Shown here: positions 45,274 through 54,881 of the stretch, one piece after another
How positions within the stretch are numbered: the first letter of the stretch is position 1
Layout: each line of letters opens with the position of its first letter
NCBI GenBank assembly: GCA_011009095.1
Contig: VTPC01000670.1
Span: 1-64,000 of the forward strand
DNA length: 64,000 bases
Reading direction: 5' to 3'
Origin: Ignelater luminosus
Taxonomy: Eukaryota > Arthropoda > Insecta > Coleoptera > Elateridae
Notes under the pieces: generated by a model
The model's database searches: none
What the model was told of the DNA's origin: nothing
The model's input: only the letters and a program-made list of their open reading frames with translations
Made by a program: the position numbers and the translations under genes

Positions 45274-47475
45274 ATTGTATGTTCTAAATTGGCTTGCTAG
45301 CAATAGCGTGGTTATTATGAACCCTAAAGAAGATTAAACAAAACCATTTAATGATAACATATTTGGTAATATTAATAATGAAAATTGGCTACTAAATCAA
45401 GATACCTACTTCTTTCAACAACAAACATACAAACACTTAAATTTGTACCAAAAACGTATAAAGTATCTAGCGTGAGAAAGCAGAAATTAAAATAAAATTT
45501 AGAACATTATAGAAAATACCTGAAGTAGTTTGCGTGTCTATAAAACAGTTTTCTGAACAACCATAACGCAACTAGGTAAAAATCAAATTTTAAAACGTAA
45601 ATGATCACGCGATTTGTCTATTTTTGGAGAATTCCTCCTGTTGTTCTTAATCAATAGTAGGCGCCGTATAATCAATGTAAGCAATAACATTGACTTTATT
45701 ATTAGGTTATTATATTACTAGAAAATAATCTTCATTTCCGTTTTACCTTAGGGGTTAGAGTTGAATTTCCGCTGGCTTTTCTATTAGCGGTATTAGGGAG
45801 CTCAGTGTGCTCGACATTTTGTACGTTTAAAAAGAAGCCGAATGGATTCACGTTCTTCTTCCGCACTGGCAAGGAAATGAAACTTTCTACGTGTTTTTAT
45901 TATGCTCTTTCAAACAATTGCTTTTCATATTTTCTAACTCTACTTTGTTAGCTCGGAACACACTTTGTTGTAGCGGATTTTTCCGTTTGGATTCTGTACG
46001 TCACTTACAAATCGAAAAAGTGTTTATTGTAATTGAAAGTAAAATTAATTCTTTAGCGGGAAAGAATTCCCTTTGCTGTAAAAGAATAAAGAATAAGTGA
46101 GTTCCAAAGATAAACTCTGAAGAAATTTTTATTAACATTTTAATAAACTGGAATAAGAAGAAGAAAACCTCCGTATTTCGTATCCAATCTAAATTCAAAA
46201 CCGAAAACAAATACGATAATAAAAACACAAGCTAGAAATACAATATTTTGTGAGGAACTCAATTTAAAGCACCAGCAACTTTAATTATTTTAAAAGCTCT
46301 TTTTGCTGTTTGCATTATTTGCTCTCCGGTTGTAACACCAAAAGAAAAAAAAGCAACTTGTAAAAAAGACAGGAAAAAGAATCCGGCGCATAAAAGAGAC
46401 AGATACTCATGTATAAATTCAACTTTTCAAACAAAAGTACAAGTTTACACCAAACTTATTGCTTGTAAATATTCAGCGACTGAAATGAAAGTATAAAAGA
46501 AGTGTAAAGGGGAAATTTAGGACTCGGATGTTTATGCAAATGTCGTATTTTTTCCCAACGCCTAAAGCGCAGGATAATCCCTAATTTCCCTTTTGCATTT
46601 GTTTCTGTACAACTTGATCCGATCCGGGAAGTACAAAAAAGACTCTTGTCTCCAAATAATTCAGTTTAATATTTGCTAGAACTCGGTCTTGCAATTCTAA
46701 CTTAAGATTATAAAAGTTTGATGGTTGAATTCCAAACTCCCAGACCTTGCAGACACCTGACTAGCAACAATCAACTAAATGGAATCCACCTCGGTATTCC
46801 TCACCTGCTTTTTCGTTTCAGGTGAACAACGAAGCGGAACTTCGACTCCTATTTTCAAAAGACTTTACTCGTTTTAGGGGGATTTACCGCGTCAATGCTT
46901 GCATTATAAAATTGAACACAGTCTTGTTTTTATTATCAGATGAGAACGTATAGTAATTACATTACAGCTGTAAAATAAAATCTTAGGTCTTTCAGATTTT
47001 ATTTTATATATTCTATCTAGATAGATGTAACACGATGTTTCATTAAACTTTGTGCTTTGAACAACTTTGTGTGTACCATATCTTAAGAAGTTATACTATT
47101 TAAAACGAGTTAAGCAAAAATACGGTAATGCATTAAAGTCTAATTTGTTAGTATAAAGTTCAGTAATTTACAAACTGGCATACGAAGTGGAAAACCTTCT
47201 CGATAAGGACAGCAACTGTAATAGCATTTTATTGTTTTGATAGTATTTTTTATTTGTTTGTTTGAAGAATTATACCACATTTATTCAGTCTTGTTCTCTA
47301 CTATTTACAAAAGCTTCATCTTATGAATCAGATTAAAAGTAATTTATATACTTGCACTTACACCTAGAAGTATCTACCTTGCTGACTCTACATGGATTTA
47401 CTAAAGTCCGGTATTCATTTTGCTGATCGTGCATGAATTTCTGCAGCTGTGCTTTTATCTGCAAACCACTTACTT
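45274..47475. other. 2.2-kb stretch without recognised features
   Basis: Includes a somewhat GC-richer part at 46500-46870. Short open frames near 45.9-46.2 kb show no motif. Confidence 0.45.
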
Positions 47476-47531
47476 ATACGTGGTTTTGATTGTGGTATAA
47501 ATAGGGTTGCCGTATGTTGCAGAAGCAGATC

Positions 47532-47575
47532 TAGTCTAAAGGTCTCAATGAAGAGGTCTTCTTCGCAAAATACGA
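47532..47575 (+). ncRNA. Possible degenerate hammerhead-like segment at the Penelope 5' end
   Basis: CTCAATGAAGAGGTCTTCTT then CGCAAAATACG has a GAAGA/TCTTC hairpin between sequences loosely resembling the CUGAUGA and GAAA boxes. Penelope-like elements are known to carry hammerhead motifs in their pseudo-LTRs. The core here is imperfect, so this is only a candidate. Confidence 0.2.
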
Positions 47576-47894
47576 CGCCTAATTTTTATAAATATGTTTT
47601 GTACTTGCTTACTAGTTAGATAAATGCATTGAAATGTAGATTTTGTTTGTTTTGCGAGTTACACCATAAATTGCCTCAAACACTACAATAGTGTGTTTAT
47701 CGAAATCTAATAAAATTACTAATTTAATTTTGTCTTAATTCTGAAGTCAGATTAGTTTTTAATCAGGATTTAAGAATAATAGCTGAAGCTCACCTGCATG
47801 GTGATAGATTTCTTAATAAATCAATATACCGTCAAGTTAGAGATCAGTTTGAGTAACAGTTGATAACTTTCTTTAGCCTTCTTTTATACTTAAC

Positions 47895-48036
47895 AATGTT
47901 TAAATTGATCCATTGATTTTTTATTTGTTTATGAAACGTTAATTTTATTTTATTGTGGAAAGGTCAAGTTATCGTTTCAATTTAGAATACAACAAGCCAC
48001 TAGAAGAACAAATAATCAATGGATCAATTTAAACAT
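47895..48036. repeat. Short inverted repeat, about 27-bp arms
   Basis: ATGTTTAAATTGATCCATTG at about 47898 recurs inverted as CAATGGATCAATTTAAACAT at about 48016. Loop about 90 bp. Lies just upstream of the readable Penelope coding part. Confidence 0.8.
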
Positions 48037-48067
48037 ATTACAGGTCAGTCGACCCATACAAATTTAG

Positions 48068-50217
48068 TTGTACAAACAATCACATGTAAACAAGAAGAAA
48101 CTTGGATTAAAAATATGGTTTCTAACACAATGTAAAAAGAAAGGATTAGTACCAAGGTTTATCACTAGTAAAATACATAGCAAAGAGAACGTGATTGAAG
48201 GAAGAAATCAAAAAGCATTACATGGAAAGAGACAAGGTATGCGAAGAGTTATGGTACATCCTAATGGAAATTACTCCGCTTTTACATCCTGCGATTTTTG
48301 AACTATTAGATAATAAGACCAGAATGTTAACTTGTTAAATAGGTAAGAAAATGATATGGAGATTAAAGAATAAATTAAGAAGTATACAGTTTAAACAAGT
48401 TCCCAAAGACAATGTAAAAAAAAGCAGATCACCAATTTGGAATGTCAATAATCAATTTATCAAAGACTAAGTTTGCAAAACATGAAATGAATATTTTATT
48501 TCGGAATAGTAAGTCCAGTTATGATCATATGATCAATGAGAACAAATTGGTGAATGTGACAATAGAGATAGAGCACTTAATGTCAAGTAATAAATCAAGG
48601 AATAAAGATCTTCTCAAAGCTATCCTGGCTAAAACATGATAATATAAATAATTAAAGCATATGAACAAAATAGATTTTAGTTAACACTAAAACAACATAA
48701 GTTAAACAAACAAATTATTCAAAAATTCAAACATAACAACTTAATACTGATAAAAGTAAACAAAAACAACAGTAACAATCCCCCAAATAGGCGGCAAACA
48801 CAATTAAAAGAAACACTAAAGTCATGCAGTGATATAATAAAGAATCATATTAACTCTAATAGCTCGAAAATGCCCAGATTATATTGTTTGCCAAAAATTC
48901 ACAAGACTACAAACAGGAACTTGTCAGAAAAAATACTCGATAAGACCTGCCAGAATTAGCCAAATAGCTAAACAAAACGTTTAAAGGCATTACAGGGTAC
49001 AAATCAGACTAGTCAGTAGTTAATACTTAAATTACGAACTTGACAATACCGACGAACACGATATTAGTAAGTTTTGATATCCAGGACTGTACAATGTACC
49101 AGACGTAGTCCGGAGGTTGCAACGTGAGATCAACTTCTTTAAGGTCAATCTCTGTTGTATCTAGTATGCCAGAAATACAGTCTCATGTCCGTTTTAAGCT
49201 AATGGTAAGACTTGATAGCAGCGATACATAGATAGATTGAGTAAAACCAATTGAATCAAATACTGATTTATTAATTGCTGAATTTTGTTTATATACACAA
49301 TTGACATACTGATAGCTCATTCTTTCAATTGTGAAATGTAGCACAATGATGTTGCAATGACCTAGAAACCTTTTCATTGAAATTAGATTATTGGAGGAAA
49401 AGTTATGTTTAATTCTAAGATTAAACAAGGACTTATTCTCCTCAATTCCCTACGATGGATGCATCTTCCTTATTAACAATATATTAGAACAGATGGACTT
49501 AAATGATAAGCAAAGAAAAGGTATGACGTAACTATTCAAATTTTGCTTACAGAGCAATTTTTTCAATCTTAAAGCAGAATTCTCAAACAAAACAATGGTT
49601 TAGGAATGAGGAATAACTTCTTTCCTCTTTTAAGTGAGATTTTTCTAATTAATCTAAAAAATAAGTTTTTAAAAATAACAAATTTAATGACAATATAATT
49701 AAGTAGTATGGGTATGTAGATGATGTACTCTGTTTTTTTTTCAGAGGGACGATGAGTTTTAAAACTGTTTCACTTACACGAACAGTTGGCATTCCAATAT
49801 TAAATTTATGCTCAAAAACCTAATATTCACTAGTTTACCACATTTCGATCTAGAAATATCTATTGTTAACATTAAAATCAACTTTAGTATAGTTAGAAAA
49901 CCCACACAGATAATATACATATAACCGAACTATAACAATTCACCTAATACCCATAAATTGGTGGTTCTACATGCTACGTTACATAGACTAATAAATGTAC
50001 CTACAGAGAAAGAGAATTTCAATAAAGAACTACAACATTATAAGACAGGTTGCTTTGAAGGACGGTTACAATGAGAAATTAGTAAAGTTTATTAATAACA
50101 AAATGAAACAAAAGCACATAAACGAGAACACAGGTCTACCTCTCTACCTCTACAAAAAAAAAAGGAAGAAAATGAGAATTTTACTGCCGTACCATACTAT
50201 GGTAAAATCTCAGAAAT
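48068..50217 (+). pseudogene. Penelope-like RT, 5' part up to the mariner insertion
   Basis: Would reverse transcribe the element's RNA. In changing frames: KKLGLKIWFLTQCKKKGLVP (48089 region), then MPRLYCLPKIHKTT (about 48870-48911), where the family has Y-LPKIHK. NTILVSFDIQD (about 49060) matches VSFDV-SLYTNVP. YGYVDDVLC (about 49707-49733) is the catalytic YVDD box. ISIKNYNIIRQVALKDGYN with KLVKFINNKMKQK (about 50019-50110) matches the linker after the RT, and LPYHTMVKSQK / PYYGKISE near 50190-50217 matches the V-Y-GKIS motif. Interrupted at 50218. Many stops and shifts. Confidence 0.7.
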
Positions 50218-50218
50218 A

Positions 50219-51513
50219 CGAGGGTGGTCTGAAAAGTTCCCGACCTCAACGTGAAGATGGCAGCACTCGTAAATAAAAGCTACTGAATTTCGTTGTTCAT
50301 CTGTTGACAGTTACTCACCAAAGTTTCAGCCATTTTGGACGCGCAGGTTTTATGTAACAGTCGTTTGAGTGAGTTGATGTGAGTTTTTTTGTGAAAATTG
50401 ACAAAATCGAGTATCGAGCTGTCATTAAATATTTGTTTTTGAAAGACAATACGCCTTCGCAAATAAAAGATGAGTTGGATTCTGTGTATGGGGACTCTGC
50501 ACCATCATTTACCACAGTGAAATTTTGGGTTGCTGAATTTAAACGTGGCCGTAAGAGCTTGGGAGACGATGAACGTTCGGGACGTCCAAAAACTGCAACT
50601 ACCGACGAAAACATCGCCACAAGTTCACCAAATGGTGCTAGACGACCGCCGAATTAAAGTGAGAGAGATAGCAGAGGTTATGAACATGTCAAAAGAACGT
50701 GTGTGTCACATATTAAATCAACATTTAGGCATGAGAAAGCTGTCTGCGCGTTGGGTGCCGCGTTTGCTCACGTTAGACCAAAAACGTGTTCGAATGAATA
50801 TTTCCAACGCTCTTTTGGCGCAGTTTAGGCGAAATAAATCCGAGTTTTGGCGCCGATTAATTACTGTAGATGAAACTTGGATACACCATTATACGCCCGA
50901 AACAAAAATACAGTCCGAACAGTGGACTGCAAAGGGGGAACCGGCTCCAAAAAAAGCAAAAACTGTTTTGTCGGCTGGGAAAGTGATGGCGACTGTTTTT
51001 TGGGATAGTCATGGAGTTATTTTAATCGATTATCTTCAAAAAGGAAAAACCATTACAGGAGCATACTATGCATCATTACTTGACAAGCTGAAGGCAGAAC
51101 TTGCGAAAAAACGGCCACATTTGCAGAAAAAGAAAATCCTGTTTCACCAAGACAACGCACCGTCTCACACCTCAGCGGTTGCCATGGCGAAAATCCACGA
51201 ATTACGGTTTGAACTGCTTGACCATCCGCCTTACTCACCAGATCTAGCCCCGAGCGACTTCTTTTTGTTCCCTCATCTAAAAATTGCGCTCGGAGGACAA
51301 AGATTTTCGTCAAATGAAGAGGCAATCACCTTCGTGAACAATTATTTTGCAGAGAAAAAATGCCGAGTACTATTTGGACGGGTTACAGAGATGGGAGCAT
51401 CGCTGGGAGAAGTGTGTAGAGTTACAAGGAGACTATGTTAAAAAATAAAAAAAAAATTTCAGAAAAAATGTCTTGTATCTTTGTTAGGTCGGAAACTTTT
51501 CAGACCACCCTCG
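50219..51513 (+). mobile_element. mariner element 2, complete, with TA target duplication
   Basis: 1295 bp with 28-bp inverted repeats (left CGAGGGTGGTCTGAAAAGTT then CCCGACCT; one mismatch to the right end). TA flanks both sides (50217-50218, 51514-51515). Transposase type differs clearly from mariner 1, closer to the irritans/Himar group by motif style. Inserted into the Penelope-like element. Confidence 0.95.
50379..51448 (+). pseudogene. mariner transposase (DD34D), two frameshifts
   Basis: Start at 50379 (MSFFVKIDKIEYR) from the N-terminal helix-turn-helix frame; SIKDELDS-type helices, WVAEFKRGR and DERSGRP linker are visible. A frameshift near 50620, after DENIA, moves to the frame with HQMVLDDRRIKVREIAEVM, MRKLSARWVPRLLT and the catalytic domain. 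First Asp in ITVDETW (50869), second in FHQDNAPSHT (51151), third in SPDLAPSDFF (51256), 35 codons apart as in DD34D. A run of six A at 51355-51360 has one base too many; the frame beyond it restores the usual C-terminus and stops at 51446-51448. Only two single-base-type lesions, so this is one of the better-preserved genes here, with an intact catalytic triad. Confidence 0.93.
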
Positions 51514-51819
51514 TATAACTAGGACCTGTAAAAAAATTAATATGAACTAGTATTCAGTGTGTTAAGAAAATACAATGACAAGATTTGCATTGTGAATAAG
51601 GCAGGTATGTCTAGAATAACGTGTAGGGAAAATCATTGTAAGGACACATACAGGATGATTCAAAAAGTGGATACAACTTCTACCCTATTGGTTGATACCA
51701 TTGCCTCTTCTGTAGGTTTATTTGAGGAGCAGGAATTACAAAAATCTGAATCCCCACGCATTGTCCTATGTATGGGTTTAAAACTCCACACTCGGTATAG
51801 TCTGATGAAATATATGTGA
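51514..51819 (+). pseudogene. Penelope-like element, part downstream of mariner 2
   Basis: Frame from about 51550 reads VFSVLRKYNDKICI then NKAGMSRITCRENHCKDTYR (51604-51650 region). In Penelope-like elements the RT linker is followed by V-S-N---KIC and G-YK--C----YIGQT of the GIY-YIG nuclease. The match places this piece directly after the part ending at 50217, so mariner 2 lies between two halves of one element. The nuclease core itself is not readable. Confidence 0.6.
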
Positions 51820-51828
51820 AACTTAATC
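51797..51828 (+). ncRNA. Possible hammerhead-like segment at the Penelope 3' end
   Basis: AGTCTGATGAAATATATGTG then AAACTTAATC contains an exact CTGATGA and GAAAC nine bases later, the two conserved core boxes of hammerhead ribozymes. Stem II is weak (A/T only) and no convincing stem III/cleavage triplet is found. Confidence 0.2.
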
Positions 51829-51829
51829 A

Positions 51830-52231
51830 AAAAATATTGTGGGAAAACAAAATTAACGTTTCAATTTGTTATACTAAAGAACAATTTTCTCATTGTAGAA
51901 TAAACAAGACAGTTTTTGCTATTCTCAAGTAGTTTAAATTAAAAAAAGACTGGAAAGAAAAAAATATTATAAAAGAAGTAAGACATAAGAAAAAGAGTGA
52001 AGGATTTACAAAGAAAACCAGATATTAAAATCAATTTCCATTCTGAAGTTTCCTAAATGAATGATAAATTTTTGGGAATACGTTGAGCAAAATTAGCATT
52101 AAAGTCGGCAAAACTGTTTAGTTATATTTGGAATTATCACTTTTTGTCAGGATATACGTGCTTATGGGGTTCTAGGCAGAGAGATCAGGAACTTTAAGCA
52201 TGTCATTCTTTTACGGCCAGTGTGGTGTTAA
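51830..52231. other. Unannotated spacer
   Basis: No recognised feature; may include the 3' end of the Penelope element. Confidence 0.45.
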
Positions 52232-52233
52232 TA

Positions 52234-52467
52234 AACTGCTCAACAATTAAAGTGGCCCACCAAAAAAAAAGACAGAACTACAGGTAGTTATGAAAAATGA
52301 CCATGGGTAACTTTGATATTGTTTTTATATATAATTCTACATTAATTTTGTATATTTGGTTAAATTTTTATTTATGTACAAAACCCAAATGAAAACTCTA
52401 GTAAACAACAGAAAGAACAAAAAAGATATTCAAATAAAACTTGGGCCACTTCAATTGTTGAGCAGTT
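52234..52467. mobile_element. 234-bp MITE with TA target duplication
   Basis: 26-bp inverted repeats AACTGCTCAACAATTAAAGT then GGCCCA (52234-52259 and 52442-52467, one mismatch), flanked by TA at 52232-52233 and 52468-52469. No ORF. TA target and size fit a Tc1/mariner-mobilised miniature element. Confidence 0.88.
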
Positions 52468-52469
52468 TA

Positions 52470-53460
52470 GTTAACCTTAATAGGCTAAACTTTTTATATC
52501 ATTAGATCAAAAGATTTGAAATTTTACCAATACAGTTGAATTCAAAATTATTACATTCGTCCCTCTTTTCAGTTTAGGGCTTGGAGGGGTTTAATTCAAA
52601 ACAGTTACCAAGCCATTGATGAGATGACTTTCAGAAGTAACATTTATTATTATTAACCCACAGATTACTTGGGATATAATTTTGGTCAACAGTAATAGTC
52701 AGATATGATTACAGCAAATCTTACAAATTTAAATGACCTTTACCTTTGAAGATATGTCGATATTCCTACCAAATAACTTCGATAGACCTCAAAATACAAA
52801 TCAAACTTTATTATGACTCCAGTGTTACATCTGTCGCCACATATGGTAAGAAAAGAATAATAACCATGACCTTGGAGTTACGCTAAATTTCTTTGAACTT
52901 TTATTACTGTAGTTACACAAAAACCGATAATTGGATCCGACATTTTAAATCACTTTAACCTTCTAGTTGAATTAAAAAACAAGATTAATGATGATAATGA
53001 TGATTGATGATGCTGCAACCAAACGTACTACGTTAACCTTTGTATGGTTATCTCATACTTACAGATGAAATAGTTGTAACGGATACACGTAGAGAGATTT
53101 TTTACAAAAGTTTTGAAAAAATATCTAAAACTGACTTCTTTGAATTATTCTTTCAATTTATGTACAATCACTCTCTATAACGTAATAAATGTTACTAAAA
53201 CCAAGGCCCCTCTAGTTTGTTAGAGTTACACCCGAAAAATTAAATATTTGCTAAAAAACATTTTCAGGTAATTATAGAGTAAAAGATGCCTTTAAAAAGT
53301 AGTTGGGCAAGTCCTCATCCATGTGGTTTCGAAGTAAGAAAAAAAATTGACGATTATGTGGAGACGTCTGAATGCAATCACAATACCAGATTGGTATCCA
53401 ATTTACGATCTTATGCATTTGTTTAACAAGAAAATGTATTCTCTTGGAACCATTATAGTA
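52470..53460. other. Unannotated spacer
   Basis: No motif-bearing frame. A minus-strand 78-codon frame (53272-53508) looks accidental. Confidence 0.5.
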
Positions 53461-54881
53461 CAGTGAATCCGGAGAAATGCCTTGCAAAAGGAAACCGCGC
53501 CACATCAAAACAACCGCTACATTTTGGCACTTTCTTCAGTTTCTGCCGAATATTTTGGCAACTAAGCGTTTTTCGCAAAAAGCATCTGTTTCTTTTTTTA
53601 AGGTAGACTAAATTTACTATAATCTGAGCACAATACGAAATCTGTATGTTTAGTAGTTCCCAAGATACAGATTTTCTGAAAATGGCTATTTTTTCAAAAA
53701 AATCACCAAATACAATTTACCAACTGTTATTTTACAATACGACGCACTGAAAAATTCTGGAGTGGCATTTGATCAGACATGAGCATTGAACAAACGCTTA
53801 TGAGAAACATGAAGAGTTCACCCTCATCCGGTGGACTCTTGCCATGGTACACTTACAGAATATTTGCGATGAAATAGAGTTACTGCAATCTCACCTCTGC
53901 GACTTCTAAACAGCATGTAGATACAAGGCCAGCTTGCACAGTCCGAGACAATGACAATGTCAACAAGTTGAGGCAATGGTTTAATCTGCACCCTCCTTCC
54001 CCACTCTTGATTCCCTGATATCCATTAGTTCTGGAATAGTGGAAGGAGAACAGTTTTATTGCCCCTTAGCTGAAGAAGTAAAAAAGAAATGTCAAGAATA
54101 GTTGGTAACAACTTTCAAAAGGTGACATTCAAACGCAAGGACAAGGTCACGACTCTGGCTTCATACAGTATGAGAGTGGAAAAGGAAACACTTACCATTG
54201 ATCCCTTTATAATTTTCCATAGAGTTTTTTTATAACAAAGCAGTCCGATGAGGATCTGAGAAACGTCTCAAGTTATGAATTACATTGGTTTCCGAGAAAA
54301 ATCCTTTTGAATGGGGCATGGGTTGCTACTAGTTTGGTCCCTCTCCACACAAGAGTGACAGATAAGCGGCTTTACAATCCCCAGTAATGCGACAATATCC
54401 GGCAACCACTCATTGACTGCGATGACGAAGTTTATGCACCTTCCACTGTTGAGAGAGTAGCAGAGTAAAAAGAAAGCAGTCAGTGTAGAAGATGTGCAAG
54501 TGAGAAAAGTAAAAGTGGCAGTGTAAGAGATATTTTAGAATACTATAAGTGGACTTACACCAATTTTAGCGGTTTTTGGAAAAAAATATCCATTTTGTGA
54601 AAAGCTGTATCTCAGGAACTACTAAACATACAGATCTAGTTTTGTGCTCAGATTGTAGTAAATTTAGTCTACTTTGGAAAAGGAAATAAATACTTTTTGC
54701 GAAAACCGCTTAGTTTCCAAGATATTCGGCAAAAACTGAAGAAAGTGACAAAATTTAGCAGTTGTTTGTTTCCGGTTGCGCGCTGAGGTTACAAACTTGG
54801 ATTTTTTATCACTGTCCATAACCAAACAACATATCAAAAATTAATTGCAAGGAACTGCCTTTTTTTTGTACAGATTCACTG
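53461..54881. mobile_element. Inverted-repeat DNA element with 200-bp arms and a captured or residual gene piece
   Basis: Outer ends CAGTGAATC (53461-53469) and GATTCACTG (54873-54881) mirror each other. Strong inverted arms lie at about 53507-53706 and 54571-54768; shared blocks include CACTTTCTTCAG, GTAGACTAAATTTACTA and ATCTGTATGTTTAGTAGTTC. The interior holds degenerate coding sequence on the plus strand. Target duplication not identified; superfamily unknown. Confidence 0.75.
53760..54510 (+). pseudogene. Remnant of an uncharacterised repetitive gene family
   Basis: Plus-strand frames read IEQTLMRNMKSS and SGGL (about 53788-53840), TSKQHVDTR then RDNDNVNKLRQWFNLHPPSP (about 53915-54005), VEKETLTIDP with IIFHRVF-like sequence (about 54178-54230) and KQSDEDLRN then SYEL (about 54240-54290). 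I recall multi-copy uncharacterised proteins in arthropods and cnidarians with the same ordered motifs (TSEQHVD, RD--D---L-WF--H-PF, IDP--LF-R, SYEL-P-P-SLF); I give no function. It is broken by many stops and sits entirely between the element's inverted arms. Confidence 0.5.

Larger units (their letters stand above)
47480..51819 (+). mobile_element. Penelope-like retroelement, degenerate, split by mariner 2
   Basis: Plus-strand Penelope-like element: N-terminal region from about 48070, RT to about 50200, then interrupted by mariner 2 at 50219-51513, then the linker/endonuclease region to about 51815. The 5' limit is uncertain. A TATAAATAGGG box at about 47499 and a following structured segment suggest it reaches back to about 47480. 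Every reading frame is heavily damaged. A second, much shorter Penelope fragment lies at 10.5 kb. Confidence 0.7.
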
